Positions 47,318 through 56,172 are shown, counted from the stretch's first letter. The stretch: 64,000 bases of DNA from an uncultured Clostridia bacterium (GCA_947627465.1 CANQWD010000008.1:1-64000); one strand, 5' to 3'. Translations and numbers: made by a program. Notes: a model not told the origin generated them from the letters alone.

Positions 47318-48088
47318 ATGTATTATTGCGGAAAATATCCCATAATTGAAAAAAAGACGCTGGCAAAGGGTGTGTATTCATACATTATAGACGCGGACGA
47401 GCCTGCTGATGAAGCGCAGCCGGGGCAGTTCGCGATGATAAGCGCACCGAATTATACTCTGCGCCGTCCGATTTCGATATGCGGTATCGACAAAGAGCGC
47501 GGAACGCTGCGTTTCGTGTTCGAGGTTCGCGGAAAAGGCACGGAGGAGATCGCAAGCCTTACCGAGGGCGAAAGTTTGGATGTTCTCGCGCCGCTGGGCA
47601 ACGGTTTTCGCATACCCGACGGCAAGAAGATCGTAGTAGTGGGCGGCGGTATCGGCGTGCCGCCGCTGTTGGGAATATCGCGCTGTTCCGGTGAGCTTTG
47701 CACGGCTATTTTGGGCTTTCGCGATTATTCCAAAATAATTCTGGAGGACGAGTTCCGCGAAAACGGCAGCGAGACTATTCTCTGCACCGACGACGGAAGC
47801 GTCGGGCAAAAAGGCTTGGTGACGTTCCCGCTGGCGGAGGTTCTCGAAAAGGGCGAGACGGCGGCGGTTATGGCTTGCGGTCCCACGCCCATGCTGAAAG
47901 CGGTCGTTAAGATGTGCGAGCTTTATAAAGTGCCGTGTCAGGTGTCCTTGGAGCAGCGAATGGGCTGCGGCGTGGGCGCATGCGTTACCTGCTCCTGTCT
48001 TACCGTGCGCAATGGCAAGGAGTTCTATTCAAGAGTGTGCAAGGACGGTCCCGTGTTTAATGCCGAGGAGGTGAAGTTCGATGGTTGA
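47318..48088 (+). CDS. pyrK: Dihydroorotate dehydrogenase B electron-transfer subunit
   Basis: A 256-residue iron-sulfur flavoprotein. FAD binding is in LRRPISICGID, the NAD site in GGGIGVPPLLGIS, and the 2Fe-2S ligands are in RMGCGVGACVTCSC plus the final Cys of YSRVCKDGP. It passes electrons from PyrD to NAD+. It overlaps pyrD by eight bases. Confidence 0.95.
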   Translation: MYYCGKYPIIEKKTLAKGVYSYIIDADEPADEAQPGQFAMISAPNYTLRRPISICGIDKERGTLRFVFEVRGKGTEEIASLTEGESLDVLAPLGNGFRIPDGKKIVVVGGGIGVPPLLGISRCSGELCTAILGFRDYSKIILEDEFRENGSETILCTDDGSVGQKGLVTFPLAEVLEKGETAAVMACGPTPMLKAVVKMCELYKVPCQVSLEQRMGCGVGACVTCSCLTVRNGKEFYSRVCKDGPVFNAEEVKFDG

Positions 48089-48992
48089 TATGAGCGTAAG
48101 AATTGCGGGCGTGGAATTCCCCAACCCCGTTATAGCCGCGTCGGGAACTTATGGCAACGGCGAATGCTACACTGAGCTTTATCCTATCTCAAAGCTGGGT
48201 GGTATTTCCTGTAAGGGAATGACTATCGAGCCGAAGCTCGGTAACCCGCCGCCGCGTATCGCGGAAACTCCAAGCGGGATATTGAACTCGGTGGGCTTGC
48301 AGAATATCGGAGTTCACGGCTTTATCGAGTATTATCTGCCTACTCTTAAAGAGGAGGGCAACGTTATAATAGCGAATGTTGCGGGCGCGACGATCGACGA
48401 TTATATTGCCGCTGCGGAGGCTCTGGACGCGTCGAACGTGGATATGATAGAGCTTAATATTTCCTGCCCGAACGTAAAGGCGGGCGGCGCTACTTGGGGA
48501 GTAACTCCCGAGGGCGCGGCGGATGTGACAAAGGCGGTGCGCCGCGCGACTTCTAAGCCGCTTATCGTGAAACTCACGCCGAACGTTACGGACATCACGG
48601 TAATAGCGAAAGCCGTTGAAGCCGAGGGCGCGGACGCGCTCTCGATGATTAACACGCTTCTCGGAATGAGAATAGATATTCGCACGCGCCGACCGATACT
48701 CAAAAACAACACGGGCGGACTGAGCGGTCCGGCAGTATTCCCCGTGGCTGTCAGAATGGTGCGGCAGTGCTATAAAGCGGTGAATATCCCGATAATCGGT
48801 ATGGGCGGCATTTCCACATGGGAGGACGCGATTGAGATCATGTTGGCGGGAGCGTGTGCCGTGCAAATGGGTACGGCAATATTCACAGATCCGTACTCGC
48901 CGCTGAAAGTTATAGACGGCATTGCCGATTATATGGAGCAAAACGGCATTAAGAGCCTGTCCGAGATAGTGGGGCAGTGCCAAGAGTGGTAA
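48081..48992 (+). CDS. pyrD: Dihydroorotate dehydrogenase B catalytic subunit
   Basis: A 303-residue class 1B enzyme with FMN. The catalytic Cys is in LNISCPNVK, GTYGNGECY lies near the N-terminus, and GMGGISTWEDAIEIMLAGA is the phosphate-binding end of the barrel. It oxidises dihydroorotate to orotate as a heterotetramer with PyrK. GAGGAGGTGA precedes the start inside pyrK. Confidence 0.96.
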   Translation: MVDMSVRIAGVEFPNPVIAASGTYGNGECYTELYPISKLGGISCKGMTIEPKLGNPPPRIAETPSGILNSVGLQNIGVHGFIEYYLPTLKEEGNVIIANVAGATIDDYIAAAEALDASNVDMIELNISCPNVKAGGATWGVTPEGAADVTKAVRRATSKPLIVKLTPNVTDITVIAKAVEAEGADALSMINTLLGMRIDIRTRRPILKNNTGGLSGPAVFPVAVRMVRQCYKAVNIPIIGMGGISTWEDAIEIMLAGACAVQMGTAIFTDPYSPLKVIDGIADYMEQNGIKSLSEIVGQCQEW

Positions 48993-49002
48993 GGTGAACC
49001 CT

Positions 49003-49530
49003 ATGACGAAGATAGACGAATGGAAAAAGACCGCGCCCAATACTTTGAACATAGATTGGGCGGCAGTTGAGAAAACTCTGGGTTTTGCTCTGCACGATAA
49101 TCTTAAAGATCTTTATTCAAGAATAATTTCCAAAAAAGACGTTAAGGGCGTTATGAAGTACGATCCAAAGGACTTCGTTAAAGAGTACGTAAACAAGGAA
49201 AATTGGCTTGACAGCAGCAACGGCGGCTTTCCGAACTGCGAGTTTGAGCTTTGGGCGCTTGGCGGTACGGAAACGGAGTATGTGTGCCGCTTTTTTCAAG
49301 ACGCGTTTTTCGGCGACTGGACGGGAGGCGGCGATTTTGGTCGTCACGCGCTGATAGGTCAGCTTTTCATCAATATCGGGCAGCTTTATTTGATATTTAA
49401 CAACGATACGGGACGGTTCGAGTGGGCGGATCTCGGATACGGTTATTTCGACGTTTACGAGGAAAATCCTTACGGAATAATTGCCGACAGCGCACAGGAA
49501 TTTCTTGATAAAATAAAGAGGGGCGGCTAG
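49003..49530 (+). CDS. Probable SMI1/KNR4 (SUKH)-like protein
   Basis: A 175-residue soluble protein. The opening (IDWAAVEKTLGFALHDNLKDLYS) and the GRHALIGQLFINIGQLYLIF and FEWADLGYGYFDVYEE strands are reminiscent of SUKH/SMI1-KNR4 proteins, many of which neutralise polymorphic toxins, but the match is weak. It starts 11 bases after pyrD; AAGGTGA stands before ATG 49003, and a GTG three codons upstream is less likely. No toxin gene is beside it. Confidence 0.55.
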   Translation: MTKIDEWKKTAPNTLNIDWAAVEKTLGFALHDNLKDLYSRIISKKDVKGVMKYDPKDFVKEYVNKENWLDSSNGGFPNCEFELWALGGTETEYVCRFFQDAFFGDWTGGGDFGRHALIGQLFINIGQLYLIFNNDTGRFEWADLGYGYFDVYEENPYGIIADSAQEFLDKIKRGG

Positions 49531-49556
49531 TTAACACAAACGAATTTTTTATCTGT

Positions 49557-49737
49557 CCGGCAGCGACACCTTGGACGCGAATATGGAGTTTGAGGCGATT
49601 TTATTCGCGCCCGCAAAAGCGTGGGCAAAAAGCACGGCAGCGATCCCGATGAATACCCTCATATTTACAATCCCGATTATGAAACCGGCAGCAGCACGGC
49701 GGCATGGGGCGATAAGCTTTTACCGAAAGGATCAATT
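49557..49737 (+). other. Coding-like remnant upstream of tcdA
   Basis: Two frames together read like the C-terminal part of a protein: DTLDANMEFEAILFA in one, then GKKHGSDPDEYPHIYNPDYE in another, joined near 49610. No start or ribosome site is seen. It may be a decayed gene end; I cannot name the family. Confidence 0.35.
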
Positions 49738-50436
49738 ATGGATGAATTTTGCAGAACAGAGCGTTTGCTTGGCTCGGCGGCTCTCGAAAAGCTGAACAAA
49801 AGCCGTGTCGCGGTGTTCGGTATAGGCGGAGTGGGCGGTCACGCCGCGGAAGCTCTGGTGCGCAGCGGCATAGGCGCACTTGACATAATCGACGGCGACG
49901 AGGTCGCGCTGTCGAACATAAACCGGCAGATAATCGCTTTGCACAGCACGGTCGGTATGGCGAAAACCGAAGCCGCCGCCACGCGTTTACTCGATATCAA
50001 TCCCGAATTGGTTTTGCGGAAATATCAATTCCGATTATCCGAGGAAACGGTCGGCGAATTTGACTTTTCGGATTACGATTATGCTGTAGACGCTATCGAC
50101 GATGTTCGCGCTAAAGTGCTTTTAGCCGTAAAGTGTAAGGAAAGCGGCACGCCGCTGATAAGCTCGATGGGCGCGGGAAATAAGATAGACCCGACAAAGT
50201 TTCAAGTCGCGGACATTTACAAAACGAGCGTTTGTCCGCTAGCTCGGGTAATGCGCCGAGAACTCAAATTGCGCGGAATAGAGCGCCTAAAGGTCGTGTA
50301 TTCCACGGAACTGCCGCACGCTCCCACAAAAGAATGTGAGCGCGTTGTTCCCGCTTCGTGCGCGTTTGTGCCGTCGGTCGCGGGGCTGATTATCGCAGGC
50401 GAGGTCGTTAAAGATCTTACAAATATTACTAAATGA
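49738..50436 (+). CDS. tcdA: tRNA threonylcarbamoyladenosine dehydratase (ThiF/E1-like)
   Basis: A 232-residue E1-like enzyme that cyclises t6A in tRNA to ct6A. The nucleotide-binding FGIGGVGGHAAEALVRSGIG, DGDEVALSNINRQ and the DYAVDAIDDVRAKVLL strand match TcdA (CsdL/YgdL). ATG 49738 follows GAAAGGA; longer in-frame sequence upstream belongs to a remnant. The C-terminus lacks the extension seen in some homologs. Confidence 0.88.
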   Translation: MDEFCRTERLLGSAALEKLNKSRVAVFGIGGVGGHAAEALVRSGIGALDIIDGDEVALSNINRQIIALHSTVGMAKTEAAATRLLDINPELVLRKYQFRLSEETVGEFDFSDYDYAVDAIDDVRAKVLLAVKCKESGTPLISSMGAGNKIDPTKFQVADIYKTSVCPLARVMRRELKLRGIERLKVVYSTELPHAPTKECERVVPASCAFVPSVAGLIIAGEVVKDLTNITK

Positions 50437-50487
50437 AACATAGAATTTCCCCGTCGGCGGCGGGGAAAAATTTTTATAAAAAAGTGC

Positions 50488-50516
50488 TTGACAAATACCC
50501 CCGTGGGGTATATAAT
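50488..50516 (+). promoter_or_regulatory. Promoter of the copper module
   Basis: TTGACA at 50488-50493 and TATAAT at 50511-50516 are 17 bases apart. The spacer is almost entirely the CsoR operator, so repressor binding would block RNA polymerase. Confidence 0.9.
50495..50511. promoter_or_regulatory. CsoR operator
   Basis: The 17-base palindrome ATACCCCCGTGGGGTAT (7+3+7) matches known GC-centred CsoR sites of Firmicutes and fills the -35/-10 spacer. The gene it controls encodes a CsoR protein. Confidence 0.88.
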
Positions 50517-50537
50517 ATTAAGGGGGAGATGATAACG

Positions 50538-50840
50538 GTGGCTGAAAATTGTCCTCATTGTCAAAAGAAAAAAGAGCGTTCCGAAGCGGAATATAAGAAG
50601 CTGATAAACCGATTGAACCGCATTTCGGGTCAGATAAACGGGATAAAGAAAATGGTGGAAAACAGCGCGTACTGCACGGATATTCTGGTGCAAGTCGCCG
50701 CTGTGAATGCCGCGCTGAACTCGTTTAATAAAGAACTGCTCGCGGAGCATATTCGCACTTGCGTTGCGGATAATATTAAGAACGGCAACGACGAGGTAAT
50801 AGACGAACTGGTGAATACTTTACAGAAGCTGATGAAGTAA
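50538..50840 (+). CDS. csoR: Copper-sensing repressor CsoR
   Basis: A 100-residue four-helix repressor of the CsoR/RcnR family. The Cu(I) ligands are all present with canonical spacing: Cys in AYCTDIL, His 25 residues later and Cys 29 residues later (EHIRTCV). The N-terminus also has a CPHC pair not needed for the core site. The start is GTG 50538, ten bases after GGGGGAG; ATG 50529 is in frame but only one base from that site. Copper binding should release it from the operator and allow expression of itself and copA-copZ. Confidence 0.92.
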   Translation: MAENCPHCQKKKERSEAEYKKLINRLNRISGQINGIKKMVENSAYCTDILVQVAAVNAALNSFNKELLAEHIRTCVADNIKNGNDEVIDELVNTLQKLMK

Positions 50841-50915
50841 ACGATTGACTTTTGGGCGTGGTTTTTTGCCGTATTCTGAAAAAGCGTTGAAATTATTTTT
50901 AAATAAGGGGCTAAA

Positions 50916-53396
50916 ATGGAGCAATATAATGTTACGGGAATGTCCTGCGCGGCTTGCTCCGCGCGGGTGGAAAAAGCGGTGAACGCCGTTTCGGGAGTTA
51001 CAAGCTGTTCGGTCAGCTTGCTCACGAACTCCATGGCGGTGGAGGGCGGCGAGCCGTCCGAGATCGTTAAGGCAGTGGAAGCGGCGGGCTACGGCGCGGC
51101 GGTCAAGGGCGCAAAAAAGTCGGAGAGCGCTAAGGACGAGTTAAAGGACACGGAAACGCCCAAAATGAAAATGCGCCTGTTTTGGAGCTTGGGATTTCTG
51201 GCTGTGCTGATGTATATTTCAATGGGCGCGATGATGTGGGGCTGGAAAGTTCCGCCGTTTTTGGAAAATCACGTTGCTATGGCTTTGGCGCAGCTGCTGC
51301 TTTCAGCGGTGATAATGATTATCAATCAGCGGTTCTTTATAAGCGGAGTTAAGGGAGTGCTTCACAAGTCTGCGAATATGGATACGCTGGTGTCGCTGGG
51401 CGCGGCGGCGGCGTTCGGTTATTCGGTCTACGCGATGTTTAGGATGATAAACGGAGACGAAGCCGCTCAAATGGCTTATATGCACGAGCTGTATTTTGAA
51501 AGCGCGGGCATGATACTCACACTGATAACGCTCGGCAAGCTGTTGGAAGCGCGTTCCAAGGGGAAAACCACCACGGCTTTGAAAAGCCTGATAAAATTAG
51601 CGCCGCAGACCGCCGTGCTGATAAGAGACGGCGAAGAGATCACGGTGCCGATAGAGAGCGTGAACGTCGGCGATATATTCTCGGTGAAGGCGGGAGAGAG
51701 CATTCCCGTGGACGGTGTAATTATAGACGGCGAGACCTCGATAAACGAAGCAGCGCTCACAGGCGAGAGCATTCCTGTTGACAAAATAGTCGGCGACGAG
51801 GTAAGCGCCGCAACTATCAGCGTTTCGGGATATATAAAGTGCAGAGCAACGCGCGTCGGCGAGGACACCTCGCTGTCGCAGATAATCAAGACGGTAAGCG
51901 ACGCGGCAGCTACCAAAGCCCCCATAGCTAAGATTGCCGACAAGGTCTCGGGGGTATTCGTGCCCGTGGTAATAGCGATAGCGCTTGTGACCATTGCCGT
52001 GTGGCTGATTATCGGAAACGGCGCGGGGTACGCAATAGAACGCGGAATTTCCGTGCTTGTTATATCCTGTCCGTGCGCGCTGGGGCTGGCTACTCCCGTA
52101 GCGATAATGGTGGGCAACGGCATTGCCGCGAAAAACGGCATTTTGTTTAAAACGGCGGCGGCTCTTGAGGCGGCGGGAAAGACGGATATCGTGCTGCTTG
52201 ACAAAACAGGCACCATTACAAGCGGAGAGCCTACCGTGTGTGATATTCTTCCCTTTAATATCGAGGAGGAAGAGCTGCTGCGCGCCGCTTACGCCATAGA
52301 AAAACGAAGCGAACATCCTTTGGCTAAGGCGATAGTTTCTCACGGACGCTCGTATAATTTCCCGAACGAGGAGCCAAGCTCGTTTCAAGTTCTGCGCGGG
52401 AGCGGAATTTCGGCGGAGCTGAACGGACGGCAGTATATAGCGGGAAATCTGCGGCTTTGCGAGACATACTGCGATATACCGAGAGAACTTCGCGACGCTT
52501 CGGAGCGCTTTGCGAATGAGGGCAAAACGCCGCTCTATTTCTGCCGCGACCAAAAGCCTATCGGCATTATCGCCGTGGCGGACGCTATCAAAGAAGAAAG
52601 CGCGGAAGCCGTTTCGCAGCTTAAAGCAATGGGCTGTCACACAGTCATGCTGACGGGCGACAACAAACGCACCGCCGAAGCCGTCGGAAAAATCGCGGGC
52701 GTCGACGAGGTGATAGCCGAGGTTCGTCCGAACGATAAAGAAGACGTTGTGCACGAGTTCCAAAAACGCGGCAAAGTCATTATGGTGGGCGACGGCATAA
52801 ACGACGCGCCCGCCCTCACCCGCGCGGATATCGGAATAGCGATAGGCGCGGGCAGCGATATCGCGATAGACAGCGCGGATATCGTGCTGATGAAGTCGCG
52901 GCTTTCGGACGTTCCCGCCGCGATAAGGCTGTCAAGGCGCACGCTGCTCAACATCAAGGAGAACCTGTTTTGGGCGTTTATTTACAACGTTATCGGAATA
53001 CCGCTTGCGGCGGGCGTTTGGATAGGCTTGTTCGGCTGGCGGCTGAACCCGATGTTCGGGGCGGCGGCTATGAGCCTGTCAAGCTTCTGCGTGGTTACAA
53101 ACGCTTTGCGGCTGAATTTCGTGAAGATCTATGATACTAAGCACGACCACCCAAGGCGTGCGAAAAATAAACAGTTAAAGGAGAAAAACACTATGGAAGT
53201 TACTATGAAGATCGAGGGTATGATGTGCGGTCACTGCGAGGCGACCGTCAAGAAAGCTCTGGAAGCCGTTCCAACTGTCGAGAGCGCCGAAGTTTCCCAC
53301 GAAAAGGGAACCGCGGTGGTTAAACTGAAAGAAGCCACCGATTTCGCCGTGCTGAAGAAAGCCGTTGAGGACAAAGACTACAAGGTCGTTGAATAA
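50916..53396 (+). CDS. copA: Copper-exporting P1B-ATPase CopA fused in frame to CopZ
   Basis: An 826-residue fusion. Residues 1-759 are CopA: a heavy-metal-associated domain (GMSCAACSARVEKAV), membrane helices with the CPC metal site (VISCPCALGLATP), phosphorylation motif DKTGTITSGEP, the SEHPLAKA nucleotide motif, and GDGINDAPAL. Residues 760-826 are a second heavy-metal domain (GMMCGHCEATVKKAL), identical in layout to a free CopZ chaperone. No stop separates them; the linker is basic (RRAKNKQLKEKN). An internal ribosome site also allows separate CopZ. It pumps Cu(I) out of the cytoplasm. The start follows AAGGGG, 75 bases after csoR. Confidence 0.92.
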   Translation: MEQYNVTGMSCAACSARVEKAVNAVSGVTSCSVSLLTNSMAVEGGEPSEIVKAVEAAGYGAAVKGAKKSESAKDELKDTETPKMKMRLFWSLGFLAVLMYISMGAMMWGWKVPPFLENHVAMALAQLLLSAVIMIINQRFFISGVKGVLHKSANMDTLVSLGAAAAFGYSVYAMFRMINGDEAAQMAYMHELYFESAGMILTLITLGKLLEARSKGKTTTALKSLIKLAPQTAVLIRDGEEITVPIESVNVGDIFSVKAGESIPVDGVIIDGETSINEAALTGESIPVDKIVGDEVSAATISVSGYIKCRATRVGEDTSLSQIIKTVSDAAATKAPIAKIADKVSGVFVPVVIAIALVTIAVWLIIGNGAGYAIERGISVLVISCPCALGLATPVAIMVGNGIAAKNGILFKTAAALEAAGKTDIVLLDKTGTITSGEPTVCDILPFNIEEEELLRAAYAIEKRSEHPLAKAIVSHGRSYNFPNEEPSSFQVLRGSGISAELNGRQYIAGNLRLCETYCDIPRELRDASERFANEGKTPLYFCRDQKPIGIIAVADAIKEESAEAVSQLKAMGCHTVMLTGDNKRTAEAVGKIAGVDEVIAEVRPNDKEDVVHEFQKRGKVIMVGDGINDAPALTRADIGIAIGAGSDIAIDSADIVLMKSRLSDVPAAIRLSRRTLLNIKENLFWAFIYNVIGIPLAAGVWIGLFGWRLNPMFGAAAMSLSSFCVVTNALRLNFVKIYDTKHDHPRRAKNKQLKEKNTMEVTMKIEGMMCGHCEATVKKALEAVPTVESAEVSHEKGTAVVKLKEATDFAVLKKAVEDKDYKVVE
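53193..53396 (+). CDS. copZ: Copper chaperone CopZ from an internal start
   Basis: ATG 53193 is in frame inside copA and is preceded at nine bases by AAAGGAG (53177-53183). It gives a 67-residue protein with the CxxC motif MMCGHC and the beta-alpha-beta pattern of CopZ, which carries Cu(I) to CopA and CsoR. In related genomes this would be a separate gene after the copA stop. Whether free CopZ, the fusion, or both are made is inferred. Confidence 0.7.
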   Translation: MEVTMKIEGMMCGHCEATVKKALEAVPTVESAEVSHEKGTAVVKLKEATDFAVLKKAVEDKDYKVVE

Positions 53397-53414
53397 AATA
53401 CAGAAAAATAATGC

Positions 53415-53444
53415 TTTCTCCCCCTCTTCGCGGAGGGGGAGAAA
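53415..53444. other. Strong hairpin after copZ
   Basis: TTTCTCCCCCTC and GAGGGGGAGAAA form a 12-base stem with a six-base loop. It lacks a T tract but lies between convergent genes, so it may end or protect both transcripts. Confidence 0.6.
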
Positions 53445-53459
53445 ATGAAAAAACACTTT

Positions 53460-54027
53460 TTATTCACTCTGTCCGCTTCCCGAGGGGAGCGGATTTGTGT
53501 TATCATCTACAAATATAAATTTGCCGAGCGAGGGAAGACGGAGGTAGTTTTCGCCGGAATGAAAAAATATATGCACGGTGTTGTCATAGGTTAGGTCTTC
53601 GGGGAGCGACCGCTCCTCGGTGCAGTTAATAATGATATTATAATATACGGAGTATTCTTCCTCCACGATGTATTCTTTTTTCGTGGCAGTAATATCTTTT
53701 CGTCAGCATACGCTGCCTCTGCGCCATATCTTTGTTGCTCCACTCTTTTTCCATATATTTTTTTATTGAAGCGTCAACATCGCTGCCGTTAAGCAGAAAC
53801 GTTTCGGGCGTTATCTCCACCCACAGGTCGGCGTTCTTGTCGCCGTTGAGGTAATATTTGCCCAACTTTAAGGTGTCCTCCGGTACTTCTGTCGGCGGGA
53901 TATAGACGTTTTGTTCCGCGTTTAGGCGCTCGGTTTCGGCGTTTTTTTTGTTTATCAAGGCCGTCACTGCAACAGCCGCGATAAGCAAAACCGCCGCGAT
54001 AATAATAGGTATTGAGATCTTTTTCAT
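53460..54027 (-). pseudogene. Exported small protein of unknown function, frameshifted
   Basis: The N-terminal part, from ATG 54027, has one membrane segment (ISIPIIIAAVLLIAAVAVTAL) then a soluble region (VPEDTLKLGKYYLNGDKNAD). It runs out of frame near 53700, while the other frame continues with compatible sequence (DITATKKEYIVEEEYSVYYN ... SLGKFIFVDDN) to the stop at 53460. A one-base change in a run of A residues explains this. The joined protein would be about 188 residues. No family is recognised; a read error is possible. Confidence 0.65.
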
Positions 54028-54218
54028 AGAATTCACCATCCAAACTATAATATAATTATACAAATTTTCAGGTATTATGTCAATACTGTAAGCATAAATT
54101 TAGTTGCGTTCCGGAACAAATTTGTATGCTTGCACAAACTGTCTGCCGCCAATTTGTTATAAATCACAATCGTTTTAGAGTCTGTCTGTTATACTGCCAT
54201 GACATCGTCAAAATCAAC

Positions 54219-54247
54219 TTGACAAAAACTGTGGAATGTGCTATAAT
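54219..54247 (+). promoter_or_regulatory. Consensus promoter of the hemerythrin-receiver gene
   Basis: TTGACA at 54219-54224 and TATAAT at 54242-54247 are 17 bases apart, about 80 bases before the start at 54328. No riboswitch class was recognised in the leader. Confidence 0.85.
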
Positions 54248-54327
54248 ATTAGGGGAAATTATATCCGAAAGACGAAACTTGAAAATCGCAAGGCGGGTAA
54301 ACATACAATGCAACAGGAGGTTTCGGT

Positions 54328-55707
54328 ATGAGTGATGAATATCAATGGCGGGAAGAGTATAATATCGGTGTTGAGAGTATCGACAAGGAACATCGGCAGC
54401 TTTTTAGTATAATAAATAAGCTTTTTGCCATGGAAAAAGACGGGAAAGATATCGAATGGGTCTGCAGCGAGGGTATTAAGTTTTTTAAGACGCATGCTCT
54501 CACACACTTCTCCAATGAAGAAGCTTATATGGCGTCCATAGATTACAAAGGACTTCCGCAGCATCGTCTGCTTCATCAAAATTTCCGCAATAACACGCTT
54601 CCCGCTTTGGAAAAAGAGCTGGAGCGCACTAATTATTCCCAAAACTCGCTGGAGCATTTCCTCGGAGTATGCGCAGGTTGGCTTATCGGTCATACGCTTA
54701 CCGAGGATATCGCAATATCGGGTAAGGAAAATTCCGAACGCTGGCAGCATCTTTTTTCCGGCAATGAGCAGGACGATATTAAAAAGGTGATCCTCCAACA
54801 GCTGTTCAACGTATTTCATGTTGAAGCACACCTTGTAAGCGACAGATACGGCGCGGAGAAGTTCGGAAACGGAATATATTACCGTTTGGTCTACGGTATG
54901 CCAAATATAAGCGAAAAGCTGGAGATAATTATGGTATTCGAGGAACAGATGGTCATAAATACTGTGGGAAAGGTTCTCGGAATACATACGAACGAACTGG
55001 ACTCAATGCTGCTGCACGCTACGCGTTATTCGGCAAGACAATTTGTGAACAGGGCTGTGGAGTGTTTTCCGGCATTGGCTAATTACGGTCTTGAGGAAGA
55101 GGACTTTCTTTCTTACAGCGATTTCCATAAGCTTATGTCGAAAGGCGAGCATCAACTGAGTTTGTTGTTTGACACGGGGGTAGGTTACTTCGCTTACTGC
55201 GTGATCGCGCCGCATTTGCTTGAAACGGGCATCGGTTATTCCATTATGAGCGACAACGCCGCCTCCGAAGTAGAAAAGTACCTGAACCGCCGCAAGGAAA
55301 AGGAAGAACAGGCTAAGAAAAATCCCCGAAAAAAGGTGCTGATCGTGGACGATTCTCCCACTATACGCGAGGGAATGAAGAAAATGCTTTCAAACGACTA
55401 TTCAGTTTCCGCAGTGGATTCGGGGGTCGCGGCTATTCGGTCCATTGCGCTGGACGTTCCGGATCTTGTGCTTCTTGATTATGAAATGCCCGTGTGCGAT
55501 GGTCGTCAGACATTGGAAATGCTCCGTTCGGACGAGGTATTTGCCAACGTTCCGGTTATTTTCCTTACGGGACGCAGAGACCCCGCAAGCGTAATCGGGG
55601 TTATGCCGCTAAAGCCCTCGGGATATATTCTGAAAACTTCTAAGCCCGACGAGATCCAAAAAGAAATAAGTGATTTTTTCGCAAAGCAGCAGAGTGTTAA
55701 GAATTAA
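54328..55707 (+). CDS. Hemerythrin - CheX-like - response regulator receiver protein
   Basis: A 459-residue cytoplasmic protein with three parts. Residues 1-135 form a bacteriohemerythrin with a full di-iron set: His22, His60, Glu64, His79, His83, His122 and Asp127. Residues about 145-315 have the alternating strand-helix pattern of CheX/CheC-type domains, but the Glu-Asn pair needed for phosphatase action is not evident. Residues about 330-450 form a receiver domain (KVLIVDDSPTIREGM, LLDYEMP, FLTGRRD, ILKTSKP), with the phosphoryl Asp in LLDYEM and the conserved Thr and Lys. No output domain follows. It probably senses oxygen or redox and feeds into phosphorelay or chemotaxis-like signalling. 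AGGAGG precedes ATG 54328. Confidence 0.85.
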   Translation: MSDEYQWREEYNIGVESIDKEHRQLFSIINKLFAMEKDGKDIEWVCSEGIKFFKTHALTHFSNEEAYMASIDYKGLPQHRLLHQNFRNNTLPALEKELERTNYSQNSLEHFLGVCAGWLIGHTLTEDIAISGKENSERWQHLFSGNEQDDIKKVILQQLFNVFHVEAHLVSDRYGAEKFGNGIYYRLVYGMPNISEKLEIIMVFEEQMVINTVGKVLGIHTNELDSMLLHATRYSARQFVNRAVECFPALANYGLEEEDFLSYSDFHKLMSKGEHQLSLLFDTGVGYFAYCVIAPHLLETGIGYSIMSDNAASEVEKYLNRRKEKEEQAKKNPRKKVLIVDDSPTIREGMKKMLSNDYSVSAVDSGVAAIRSIALDVPDLVLLDYEMPVCDGRQTLEMLRSDEVFANVPVIFLTGRRDPASVIGVMPLKPSGYILKTSKPDEIQKEISDFFAKQQSVKN

Positions 55708-55769
55708 AAACCGCTTTGGGGTCGTTTGCTGCGGCTCATCGCTTAGAGCGTATAGATTTTCAGTCGTCT

Positions 55770-55802
55770 CTAAAAACCGTTTTTGTAAAACACGGTTTTT
55801 AG
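55770..55802 (+). terminator. Terminator after the hemerythrin-receiver gene
   Basis: CTAAAAACCG and CGGTTTTTAG form a 10-base stem around a 13-base loop, with the T-rich strand inside the stem. Confidence 0.65.
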
Positions 55803-56056
55803 TGGCGGCTTTATTTGTTCAATTGTGACATCGTTACCAAAAAGATTTTTTCGACTTTCACCAAAAACTATTCAAAGCCATTAAATGTAATTTGAAATAT
55901 CTATATTAACTTTTTATTTGTTTGTTTAATCTTGGAACGTTTTATAAATGGCTTTGTTAAGACGTTTATTGTTGGGAAATGTTCGATTTGTTACGATGCC
56001 TAATTATCTGTAAAGGGTATTTTAAAGGGTATAAAAATCTCTAAGAAGTTAAAAAA
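55803..56056. other. AT-rich spacer before the mobilizable element
   Basis: No gene or recognised RNA is seen. The edge of the integrated element is probably in this stretch or just beyond, but I cannot identify a direct-repeat attachment site. Confidence 0.4.
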
Positions 56057-56172
56057 GAAGTGTCCGAAGTGTCTGAGATGGCTTGCAGAAAGGGCTCACA
56101 GGTGTTTTTTAAAGTGTCCGAGAAGTGTCCGAAGTGTCCGAACCCGTATTGTTAAGCCATTTAAAGCGTCCG
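56057..56172. repeat. Left iteron block of the mobilizable element
   Basis: The block carries AGTGTCCGA at 56059-56067, 56113-56121, 56124-56132 and 56133-56141, with a variant AGTGTCTGA at 56068-56076. It is about 88% identical, in opposite orientation, to 63841-63957. Iterons of this kind often bind replication initiators. Confidence 0.85.

Noticed and set aside
54248-54327. A c-di-GMP riboswitch in the leader of the hemerythrin gene
   Set aside because: GCAAGGCGGG recalls part of the GEMM motif, but the other conserved segments and stems are missing.
56057-56141. The repeated AGTGTCCGA units as a CRISPR array
   Set aside because: Units are only nine bases long with spacings of 9-11 bases and no spacers, and no cas genes are present.
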